Of a stretch of DNA of 64,000 nt, positions 9,175 through 16,645 are shown one piece after another (within the stretch, counting starts at the first letter, position 1; every line of letters begins with the position of its first letter). A program made the position numbers and the translations under genes. Under the pieces are notes generated by a model. The model was not told where the DNA came from, ran no database searches, and worked only from the letters and a program-made list of their open reading frames with translations. The DNA is from RGIG4034 sp045576455 (lineage in GTDB: Bacteria; Bacillota; Clostridia; Lachnospirales; Lachnospiraceae): contig JAZNGM010000001.1 in assembly GCA_045576455.1 (NCBI GenBank), forward strand, positions 62,001-126,000. Direction: 5' to 3'.

Positions 9175-9960
9175 ATGGGAGTAGTACGGTACACATTTTA
9201 TTCAAATGCTCTTAAAGAGCAGACCAACATTATGGCGATCATACCATCATATGAGCCATGGAGAAATAAAGAAGGATGCAGCGAATATTATAAGAATTAT
9301 CCGAAACGCAAGGTGCTTTATATTATGCACGGTGGTTCGGATGACAGCTCACTTTATTTAAGAAGAACAAGAATAGAGGAGTATGCAAGCGAAAGGGACT
9401 TGATTGTTATTTTCCCTGAAGTGCGTAACAGTTTTTACAGTAACATGGTGCATGGTAAAAACTATTTTACCTATATTTCCGAGGAACTTCCCAAGGTAGT
9501 GGAAAATATTTTTCCGGTTTCCAATAAGCGGGAGGACCGTTATGTATTAGGTAATTCCATGGGTTCCCACGGTGCATTTAAGTGGGCACTTAATTGTCCT
9601 GAATTTTTTGCAGCGGCAGCAGGAATGTCGGGCGCGGGAGATTTGGAAGAGTTAGGCTTCTATGACCGTATGCCGGATCGTGTTATTAATTCCTTCGGTA
9701 CTTTGGAAGAATACCGTAACAGTTATAATGACTTTAAATATCTGTATGGCAAGCTCTTAAAAGAAGGTTCCTATATTCCAAGATTCTATGCTTGCTGTGG
9801 TACAGAGGATGGTTTCTACTATGGTGCTAAAAAGTTTGCGGTTGATGCTAAGGCACAGGGCTTCCCGATTCTCTTTGAAGAAGGTGAAGGCGGACATGAG
9901 TGGGGCTTTTGGGACAGATGGCTTCCGATTATGTTAGACCACATGTTAAAGGAGGATTAG
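9175..9960 (+). CDS. CE1-like alpha/beta-hydrolase esterase (first paralogue)
   Basis: GGGAGG precedes the ATG. The 261 residues belong to the esterase-D/tributyrin-esterase group. The oxyanion region is YIMHGGSDD, the nucleophile elbow GNSMG has Ser128, a candidate Asp lies in CCGTEDGF near residue 206, and the candidate His is His241 in GGHEWGFW. There is no signal peptide, so it is cytoplasmic. Adjacent to the GH120 gene and 4 bases before its paralogue, it most likely removes acetyl (or similar acyl) groups from xylo-oligosaccharides. The substrate is inferred from context. Confidence 0.85.
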   Translation: MGVVRYTFYSNALKEQTNIMAIIPSYEPWRNKEGCSEYYKNYPKRKVLYIMHGGSDDSSLYLRRTRIEEYASERDLIVIFPEVRNSFYSNMVHGKNYFTYISEELPKVVENIFPVSNKREDRYVLGNSMGSHGAFKWALNCPEFFAAAAGMSGAGDLEELGFYDRMPDRVINSFGTLEEYRNSYNDFKYLYGKLLKEGSYIPRFYACCGTEDGFYYGAKKFAVDAKAQGFPILFEEGEGGHEWGFWDRWLPIMLDHMLKED

Positions 9961-9964
9961 TGCG

Positions 9965-10741
9965 ATGGGAATGCTTCATTTTGATTATTTATCACAGATT
10001 TTAGGTTATCACACAAATATTTATTACATTTTGCCGGGATGTACCCATGAAGGAAAAGAACCGGCAGCAACATTATATCTGTTACACGGTGGTGGCGGAA
10101 ACGGCCTTGACTGGATACGCTATACGGCCATTGAACGTTATGCGGATAAGTATAATATTGCGGTTGTAATGCCGGAGGTGGATGGAAGCTGTTTTTATGC
10201 GGACATGAAACACGGCTATGATTATTTCAGATATTTGACAGAGGAAGTTGTAGCGGTTTCAGAGGGCTTGCTTCCGGTTAATAAGCAGGCTGAAAAACGG
10301 TTGGTAGCCGGTCTTTCCATGGGCGGTTACGGTGCATTTAAGTGGGCATTTAACAGACCTGACTTCTTTAAGGCGGCAGCAAATCTTTCCGGTATCTCCT
10401 TTATTATGAATTTATTTAGTGGTCCGGACGGTTTTGCAAAAAAAGAAACAGAAGACAAATGTGGTGTTGTGGCACTAAACTGGGGCAGCCTTGAGGAGCT
10501 TAAAGGAAGTGTCAGTGATTCCAAGGAATGGATTGATAAGTCTGTCCGTGAAGGCGTTAAGCTTCCGAAACTTTTTGCAGCTATCGGAACAGAGGATTTC
10601 AGTTATGGACATGCAAAAGATTTCTTAAAGTATTGTGAAGAGCAGGGTGTTTCTGTGCATTATGAAGAGATGCAGGGACAGCATGAATGGATTGTCTGGG
10701 ATACCATGATAGAACGTTTTGTGGATTGGGCATTAAAATAA
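9965..10741 (+). CDS. CE1-like alpha/beta-hydrolase esterase (second paralogue)
   Basis: The Shine-Dalgarno AGGAGG lies inside the end of the preceding gene and the stop-to-start gap is 4 bases, so the pair is probably translationally coupled. The 258 residues parallel the upstream esterase: YLLHGGGGN oxyanion loop, GLSMGG with Ser118, an acid in GTEDFSYG and a His in GQHEWIVW. The two paralogues differ clearly in sequence, suggesting different acyl positions or chain lengths rather than simple redundancy (inference). Cytoplasmic. Confidence 0.85.
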   Translation: MGMLHFDYLSQILGYHTNIYYILPGCTHEGKEPAATLYLLHGGGGNGLDWIRYTAIERYADKYNIAVVMPEVDGSCFYADMKHGYDYFRYLTEEVVAVSEGLLPVNKQAEKRLVAGLSMGGYGAFKWAFNRPDFFKAAANLSGISFIMNLFSGPDGFAKKETEDKCGVVALNWGSLEELKGSVSDSKEWIDKSVREGVKLPKLFAAIGTEDFSYGHAKDFLKYCEEQGVSVHYEEMQGQHEWIVWDTMIERFVDWALK

Positions 10742-10803
10742 TAAGTTAGTTATTGATACAGTTTATATATTAATAAAATGCAGAAAGAGATGGATTTTAC
10801 AAT

Positions 10804-11751
10804 ATGAAATTAACAAATGAACAGTTACAGACCATATATTACGGGGCACTTTATTTTGGAGAAACAGAGGATGGGTATCTTAAATCTTTCCAATACATAC
10901 AGCCGCAGATGGATCATTTCGAAAAAACGGCAGACTTCTATTACGACAGATGTATGGCGTCAAGTGCCAAGACGTTAGAGTTTACGACTACGGCAACGAA
11001 GTTTTCTTTTGATTATAAAATAGTATGGATTGGTTCTTTGGATTCCGTTGAACTTGAGGTGGATGGATTAATCAGCAAAATCTACCATGTAAAAGATATT
11101 GAAAAAGAAGGTACATTATCTTTTGAGATGCCGGAAGGTACAAAGAGCGTAGTAGTTTATCTGCCTGCAGATGCGACTATCTGGTTAAAGAATTTTGAAA
11201 TTGATGCGGAAGTAACACCGGTTAAAAAGGGTGAGAAGGTTTTATGGATGGGTGACTCCATAACACAGGGATACGGACCACTCCGTTCGGCACATACCTA
11301 TGTCAGTGTTGCAAATAAGCTTCTTAACTACGATATTCTTAACCAGGGTATCGGTGGGTATGTATATGATAAAGCCATTTTAATGGATATGAACGGTTAC
11401 AGACCGGATAAAATTATTATTTCCATGGGTACGAATCAGCACTTCCATGAAGACATGACAGGAATTGAGGAGTATTATGCCCTGTTGCATGAGATTTACA
11501 AAGATACGCCGGTATTGTGTATTACCCCGATTTGGAGAGGGGATACACCGGATGGTGCAAAAACATTGGAAAGATTCTGTGAAAGATTAAAAGATATTTG
11601 TAAGAAATATGCGAACATTACCGTGGTGGAAGGTTTTAAGCTGGTTCCGCACGCATCGGAATATTTTCTTGATAATCTTCATCCGAATGAATTGGGTAGT
11701 GAGCTTTATGGAAGAAATCTTGTGGAGGCTATTAAAGCAGCAGGATTTTAA
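10804..11751 (+). CDS. SGNH/GDSL carbohydrate esterase with N-terminal beta domain
   Basis: The 315 residues divide into an N-terminal beta-rich domain (about 1-140) and an SGNH hydrolase domain. Catalytic blocks seen are GDSITQGYGP with Ser152, a Gly in NQGIGGY, Asn in SMGTNQHF, and Asp290-x2-His293 in DNLHPNE. A jelly-roll plus SGNH layout is typical of acetyl-xylan or oligosaccharide deacetylases such as CE2; I cannot fix the CE family by eye. There is no secretion signal. It is the third esterase next to the GH120 xylosidase, so it probably works on acetylated xylo-oligosaccharides. Confidence 0.82.
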   Translation: MKLTNEQLQTIYYGALYFGETEDGYLKSFQYIQPQMDHFEKTADFYYDRCMASSAKTLEFTTTATKFSFDYKIVWIGSLDSVELEVDGLISKIYHVKDIEKEGTLSFEMPEGTKSVVVYLPADATIWLKNFEIDAEVTPVKKGEKVLWMGDSITQGYGPLRSAHTYVSVANKLLNYDILNQGIGGYVYDKAILMDMNGYRPDKIIISMGTNQHFHEDMTGIEEYYALLHEIYKDTPVLCITPIWRGDTPDGAKTLERFCERLKDICKKYANITVVEGFKLVPHASEYFLDNLHPNELGSELYGRNLVEAIKAAGF

Positions 11752-11783
11752 AGAAAAAAGGCAGTGATTTAGGAGGTTGTCCG

Positions 11784-12509
11784 ATGAATTTGCCTAAAAT
11801 GATTATTTTTGATTATGGGCAGACGCTTGTTAATGAAGAAAAGTTTAATGGTGTCCGCGGAACAGAGGCTGTACTGAAATATGCGACGAAGAATAAGTAT
11901 AACCGGACGGCAGCAGAGGTTCAGGAGGCGGTCAATGAGATTAATAAAGAGCTCGGACGGTTTGATCCGTTAAAAAAGCATTTGCAGCGTATAGAAGTTC
12001 CGAATCATATGTTTACATCTTATCTGTATGAATCCCAGGGTATTAGCCTTTCCCTGACTTCAAAAGAGATTGATAAGGTGTTTTGGGATGCGGCTTCTCC
12101 CGGGAAACCTACGGATGGGATGGAAGATTTCTTGGCTTTCCTAAGTCTTAAGGGCATCAGGACCGGTGTGATCAGTAACATTACATTCTGTAAGGAAGTA
12201 GTGGAAGAACGGATTAAGAGAATGCTTCCACATATGGAATTTGAGTTTATTATTGCAACGAGTGAATATATGTATAGGAAGCCTGACAGGCACATTTTCG
12301 AATTGGCGCTTGAAAAGGCGGATTTGAAACCGGCGGAAGTATGGTATATAGGTGACCAGTACGAGTGTGATGTTAAGGGCGCGTTAAATGCAGGCCTGTT
12401 TCCGGTCTGGTATATCGGCGCAATTGATTTGCCATATAACCCGGATGAAAGTGTATTAACGGTAAAAAGCTGGCAGGAGCTTAAAGCGTTAATGATGGAT
12501 GGTGAATAA
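11784..12509 (+). CDS. HAD-superfamily hydrolase
   Basis: AGGAGG precedes the ATG. The 241 residues begin KMIIFDYGQTLV: Asp10 is the expected nucleophile, but the second Asp of the usual DxDxT is Gly12. Later HAD blocks are visible: GVISNIT (Ser/Thr motif), a Lys in RKPDRHIFELAL, and WYIGDQYECDVKGALNAG (acidic motif). A helical cap lies between about 20 and 100. A small phosphorylated metabolite, possibly a sugar phosphate from the same locus, is a plausible substrate, but this is inference. Confidence 0.85.
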   Translation: MNLPKMIIFDYGQTLVNEEKFNGVRGTEAVLKYATKNKYNRTAAEVQEAVNEINKELGRFDPLKKHLQRIEVPNHMFTSYLYESQGISLSLTSKEIDKVFWDAASPGKPTDGMEDFLAFLSLKGIRTGVISNITFCKEVVEERIKRMLPHMEFEFIIATSEYMYRKPDRHIFELALEKADLKPAEVWYIGDQYECDVKGALNAGLFPVWYIGAIDLPYNPDESVLTVKSWQELKALMMDGE

Positions 12510-12512
12510 CAG

Positions 12513-13289
12513 ATGTATATGACGAATGAAAGATTATTGCAGATTGCCATGGAGCAGTCTGCTTTTGATGCCGGCTGTGACGCTTCGGACTTTAAGAGCA
12601 GTAAAAATGTTGTTGTGTTGTCTAAAGAAAACCACGAGGCACGTAAGTATTTGAAGCTACCGTTATCCTGTAATCTTATATCCTATGGTAACAATATAGT
12701 GGCTTCCATACAGGAAGAATACAGGGATATCGTAACAGATTATATTAACAAATATGCTGTTGAGCATTGTTTTGAAACGCCGAATATGCATGTGCTAAAT
12801 GATGCTTTGCAGGATAAAAATCAACGCATATGCTTTATGGCAGAATATTTTTTGCCTGATTTAACGATGCTCAAGGAACTTAATTGTGAATATCCGTTAA
12901 AAATATTGTACGCAGAGGATTTTGCAAATCTTTACACGGATGAATGGAGCAATGCCCTTTGTAAGAAACGCAAAGAACTTGATGTGCTGGGGGTAGGGGC
13001 GTATGATGGTGATACGTTAATCGGTCTTGCCGCATGTTCCAAAGACTGTGAGCGTATGTGGCAAATCGGGGTTGATGTATTGCCCGGTTACCGTAGAAAA
13101 GGAATCGCATCTGCGCTTACAAGCAGGCTTGCAATAGAAATATTAAGCCGTGGGATAGTTCCGTTTTATTGTGCGGCATGGTCGAACTTAAAATCTGTCC
13201 GGAATGCCATAAAGAGTGGATTCAGACCGGCGTGGATTGAAATGACGGCCAAAGACCGGTCTGTCGTAGAAGAAATGAACAGGGTTTAG
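12513..13289 (+). CDS. GNAT-family N-acetyltransferase
   Basis: The start ATG at 12513 is 4 bases after the preceding stop; a second ATG at 12519 is an alternative, and no strong Shine-Dalgarno decides. The C-terminal part has the acetyl-CoA pyrophosphate loop VDVLPGYRRKGIASAL (about residues 185-200) and the GNAT tail AAWSNLKSVRNAIKSGF. The N-terminal 130 residues are unlike the minimal GNAT fold and may be a substrate-recognition domain. The acceptor is unknown. The reading direction and spacing put it in the xylan/regulator run. Confidence 0.82.
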   Translation: MYMTNERLLQIAMEQSAFDAGCDASDFKSSKNVVVLSKENHEARKYLKLPLSCNLISYGNNIVASIQEEYRDIVTDYINKYAVEHCFETPNMHVLNDALQDKNQRICFMAEYFLPDLTMLKELNCEYPLKILYAEDFANLYTDEWSNALCKKRKELDVLGVGAYDGDTLIGLAACSKDCERMWQIGVDVLPGYRRKGIASALTSRLAIEILSRGIVPFYCAAWSNLKSVRNAIKSGFRPAWIEMTAKDRSVVEEMNRV

Positions 13290-13299
13290 GAGATATATA

Positions 13300-14001
13300 A
13301 TGCAGTATAAGGTCGCTATTTGTGATGATGATGAAAAACAGAGAGATTATGTGGCGGAAATTGTAACAAAGTGGGCAGAGAAAAATCATCATCTTCTTGA
13401 AATACATAAGTATCCGGATGGGAATGCTTTTTTGTTTGATTATGAACAGGAAAAGGATTTTGACATTCTTTTGTTAGATGTGGAAATGCCTAAAATGTCA
13501 GGGATAGAACTGGCAAAGGAAGTCCGTAAGAATAATCAAACGGTGCAGATGGTTTTCATTACGGGGTATTACGAGTATTTTGGCGAGGGTTTTGATGTAT
13601 CGGCCCTGCATTATCTTATTAAACCGGTGAGCTACGAGAAACTGTATCCGGTATTGGATAAGGCGGTAAGCAACCTGTTTTACCGTCAACGGTCCGTTTT
13701 GCTGGCAACATCGGATGCCGATATTAAGGTGCTGCTTTCTGACATTATGTATGTGGAATCGGATAACGTGCATGTGGTAGTACACACTCCTCAGGATGAA
13801 TATAGAGTGAGGACGACACTCGGCAAGTTTTCTAAAGAGCTGGATGACGCATTTTATAAGGTACATCGTTCCTATATTGTGAATCTTAAGTTTGTTAAAA
13901 AAATAATGCGGACAGAGATCACAATGATGAATGGGGACCTTATACCTATTAGCCGCGGTATGTATGATGAAGTACATACTGCTTTGATAAAACATTTGTA
14001 A
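13300..14001 (+). CDS. LytTR-type response regulator (AgrA/LytR family)
   Basis: AGGAGA precedes the ATG. The 233 residues comprise a receiver domain (1-125) with acidic pocket CDDDEKQ, phospho-acceptor Asp60 in LLLDVEMPKMSG and switch Lys in LIKPVSYEK. A LytTR DNA-binding domain follows (about 135-230: LLSDIMYVESDNVHVVVH, then FYKVHRSYIVNL). It is followed after 10 bases by its cognate kinase gene. A direct repeat with 21-base period at 14674-14704 is a candidate binding site. Confidence 0.92.
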   Translation: MQYKVAICDDDEKQRDYVAEIVTKWAEKNHHLLEIHKYPDGNAFLFDYEQEKDFDILLLDVEMPKMSGIELAKEVRKNNQTVQMVFITGYYEYFGEGFDVSALHYLIKPVSYEKLYPVLDKAVSNLFYRQRSVLLATSDADIKVLLSDIMYVESDNVHVVVHTPQDEYRVRTTLGKFSKELDDAFYKVHRSYIVNLKFVKKIMRTEITMMNGDLIPISRGMYDEVHTALIKHL

Positions 14002-14011
14002 GGGGATAAGC

Positions 14012-14656
14012 ATGTTTTTAAACAAGTTAATTGAAAAAAGAGTAGCCGCTTTTGAAAATGAAATTATACAGAAGTGTTATGCCGAAGTAGAAAATATGTA
14101 TACCAAAATGCGTGGCTGGCGGCATGATTACAGACATCATATACAGACCATGAAGGTGCATGCCGCAAATGGCGAGTACGCAGAAATTGATAAGTATCTG
14201 GATATGCTGGACGATGATTTGACGAACGTGGAGACGGTTATAAAGACCGGAAACCGTATGGCAGATGCTACATTAAACAGTAAGCTTTCGATTGCGAAGG
14301 AAAGGGAAATTACAGTAAAAGCAGAAGCTAAAATACCGGTAGCTTTGACAGTGTCAGAACTTGATTTATGTATTGTTATCGGTAATCTTCTGGATAATGC
14401 CATGGATGCATGCATGGAACTTCCGCCTGAAGAGCGGTTAATCCGCATATATATGGAAATGAAGGGGAATTATCTCTACATCGCCGTTACCAATACGGCA
14501 GGTGGTACAAAAAAACGTAGCTTTAAATCAACCAAAGGAGAAGGACATGGCTTTGGCATAGTGCGTATTGATACTATTGTTAAGAAGTACGGAGGCTATG
14601 TAACAAGAGCATCGGAAGATGGTGCGTTTTCAACAGAAGTTTTACTTCCACAATAA
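14012..14656 (+). CDS. GHKL histidine kinase lacking a membrane sensor domain
   Basis: AGGGGAT precedes the ATG. The 214 residues are kinase core only. The phospho-acceptor His38 is in RGWRHDYRHH, the N-box is GNLLDNAMDAC (near 126) and the G-box is GEGHGFGIV. AgrC- or ComD-type partners of LytTR regulators normally carry five to seven N-terminal membrane helices; here only 37 soluble, coiled-coil-like residues precede the histidine box. It must therefore sense a cytoplasmic signal or a partner protein, or be a deletion product. The reading frame is intact and has a proper ribosome-binding site, arguing for a real short form. Confidence 0.88.
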   Translation: MFLNKLIEKRVAAFENEIIQKCYAEVENMYTKMRGWRHDYRHHIQTMKVHAANGEYAEIDKYLDMLDDDLTNVETVIKTGNRMADATLNSKLSIAKEREITVKAEAKIPVALTVSELDLCIVIGNLLDNAMDACMELPPEERLIRIYMEMKGNYLYIAVTNTAGGTKKRSFKSTKGEGHGFGIVRIDTIVKKYGGYVTRASEDGAFSTEVLLPQ

Positions 14657-14661
14657 ACCGT

Positions 14662-14720
14662 AAAGTGCAATTCACATCAAATTTTTAACATTTGACATCA
14701 AATTGCACTTTTATTTTTTG
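14662..14720 (+). terminator. Terminator after the two-component genes
   Basis: Arms AAAGTGCAATT (14662-14672) and AATTGCACTTT (14701-14711) are followed by TATTTTTTG. Inside, TCAAAT and ATTTGA can pair further. It lies directly after the kinase stop codon. Confidence 0.75.
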
Positions 14721-14733
14721 TATGGATTATGAT
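14674..14733 (+). promoter_or_regulatory. Candidate LytTR operator and promoter of the ABC pair
   Basis: The 10-base direct repeat ACATCAAATT occurs at 14674-14683 and 14695-14704, a 21-base period (two helical turns) as found for AgrA/ComE-type sites. A -10-like TATGAT lies at 14728-14733; at 17-base spacing the -35 position (14705-14710, GCACTT) is poor, as expected for an activator-dependent promoter. The repeat overlaps the terminator arms, which lowers confidence. Confidence 0.4.
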
Positions 14734-14788
14734 GGGATTAAGTTAAGACGCGGGAAGCGTTTAATAATAGATTTGGAGGAAAAACAAG

Positions 14789-16645
14789 GTGAAAGAGAAT
14801 AAAAGGGAAAAGAAAACCGGGAAAGAAAAGAAAACAAAACGCTACGGACATGTAAGTAATATTATGTATGCGATGAAAAATATGGCTAAGATAGATAAGG
14901 TTTTTTTAATACTGGTGCTTACTGTAGGACCGCTTGGTATTATCAATCCGCTTCTTGAGTCTTATTTTTCAAAGGTACTTATTGACCGGTTTGAGAAAGG
15001 TATCTCTTTTGAAAATGCGTGTCTGCTTGTTGCAGGTTTTATGGGACTGATATTAGGAATAACCGTTTTCATACGTTTCCTGTATTCAAGGTATGAAGCA
15101 AGAAGTTATTATTTGACGCTTAATTATCAGAGTCAATATGCGGATTTTCATTTTCATACCGATTTTGAGAATACAGAAAATCAGGACTACTTAAAAGCGT
15201 ATGGTCTGGTTGAGCGGGATGCCTGTCAGGGAAATGCTTCCGTTGAATATGTAGGTTTTGATATCGGAACCTTTATCAAAGATATTTTTGGTATCGTTTC
15301 CTGTGCCTCCCTTATGGCGGTAGTAAATCCGATTCTTTTCTTAATCATCATGGTGGTGGCGGTGTTGTCCTTTTTTACAACCCGTATGCAGAGCCGGTAT
15401 TACGAAAAGAACAAGGATAAATGGGAAAAGGAAGAACGTAAAAAGGGTTATCTTGAAAATATATTTAAGGATTTTGATAAAGCTAAGGACATTAAACTGT
15501 ACGGAATGGAAGGCTGGCTTGAGAAAACAGTTAAAGATTATCAGAAGTACATTTTGATGTGGCATATGCGCTGTAACCGCAGGGGACTTTTGGCAAGCAT
15601 TCTTGCAGGTCTTATGAGCTTCATCCAAAATGCGGCTACATACATGGTTTTACTTGCACTGCTCATTGACAGTAAAATTACCGTAGGTGACTTCGTATTC
15701 TTTTTCACACTGGTAGGAACCATATCCGGTTGTCTGCAGGGTATATTTACGGATGTGGCAAACCTCGTGTCAAGATCTGAAAAGATAGCGTATTACAGGG
15801 AATATTTTGACTATCCGAGCAAGTTTAACCATGGAGAAGGTGTGGCGCTTCCGGCGGAGGATGAACCTATCCGTATTGAACTTAAGAATGTATCTTACAG
15901 ATATGCGGGCGCAGAAGAAGATACCATCAAAGGAATTAATCTTACCATTGAAGGCGGAGAGAAGATTGCGCTTGTCGGTATGAATGGTGCCGGAAAAACA
16001 ACACTTGTTAAGCTGATTTGTGGTTTTTATTCCCCAACAGAGGGAGAGATTCTTATTAACGGAAAAAATATTAATGAGTATAACATCGATGAATATTACT
16101 CCATAATTTCTGCTGTTTTCCAGGATATCTATGTAATGGCGCTTACCATATGCGAATTTGTGGCAAGTACGGATTTAACGAGAAGTGATATGCGTGAACG
16201 TGCAAAAGATGCATTAATACAGGCAGGTTTGTGGGAAAAGGTAGAGTCATTAGAAAATGGCATGGATACCCATCTTATGAAAGGGGTATATGAGGATGGA
16301 GTTGATCTTTCCGGTGGTGAATTACAGAAGCTGATGCTTGCCAGAGCCATTTATAAAGATGGCAGGATGCTTATACTGGATGAGCCGACAGCGGCACTTG
16401 ACCCTATTGCCGAAAATAATCTGTATCTTAAATATAATGAATTAACACAGGGTAAAACTTCTATCTATATATCACACCGGTTTGCGTCTACCCGGTTCTG
16501 CGACAGAATTATCTTGTTGGAGGACGGCGTGATTAAGGAAAGCGGAAGTCATGCAGAACTTATGGATTTAAACGGAAGATATGCATATATGTTTGATGTG
16601 CAGAGCAAATATTATAAGGAGGAAATGGAAGATGTTCAAGAATAG
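14789..16645 (+). CDS. ABC exporter half-transporter (membrane + ATPase), first of pair
   Basis: The start is a GTG with TGGAGG upstream. The 618 residues begin with a Lys-rich cytoplasmic tail (1-28), then about five or six membrane helices (40-330), then a complete ATPase domain. The ATPase has Walker A GMNGAGKTT at 397-405, Q-loop AVFQD, signature LSGGELQK, Walker B MLILDEPTAALD and H-loop YISHRF. It overlaps the next gene by 14 bases, implying a heterodimer. The substrate is unknown; peptide or lipid-like compounds are typical. Control by the upstream LytTR system is a reasonable guess from position. Confidence 0.9.
   Translation: MKENKREKKTGKEKKTKRYGHVSNIMYAMKNMAKIDKVFLILVLTVGPLGIINPLLESYFSKVLIDRFEKGISFENACLLVAGFMGLILGITVFIRFLYSRYEARSYYLTLNYQSQYADFHFHTDFENTENQDYLKAYGLVERDACQGNASVEYVGFDIGTFIKDIFGIVSCASLMAVVNPILFLIIMVVAVLSFFTTRMQSRYYEKNKDKWEKEERKKGYLENIFKDFDKAKDIKLYGMEGWLEKTVKDYQKYILMWHMRCNRRGLLASILAGLMSFIQNAATYMVLLALLIDSKITVGDFVFFFTLVGTISGCLQGIFTDVANLVSRSEKIAYYREYFDYPSKFNHGEGVALPAEDEPIRIELKNVSYRYAGAEEDTIKGINLTIEGGEKIALVGMNGAGKTTLVKLICGFYSPTEGEILINGKNINEYNIDEYYSIISAVFQDIYVMALTICEFVASTDLTRSDMRERAKDALIQAGLWEKVESLENGMDTHLMKGVYEDGVDLSGGELQKLMLARAIYKDGRMLILDEPTAALDPIAENNLYLKYNELTQGKTSIYISHRFASTRFCDRIILLEDGVIKESGSHAELMDLNGRYAYMFDVQSKYYKEEMEDVQE

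Noticed and set aside
14657..14788. AgrD-like pheromone peptide between the kinase and the ABC genes
   Set aside because: The only ATG frame (26 codons near 14722) has no Shine-Dalgarno and yields a charged peptide with no Cys or leader; no AgrB-like gene is present.
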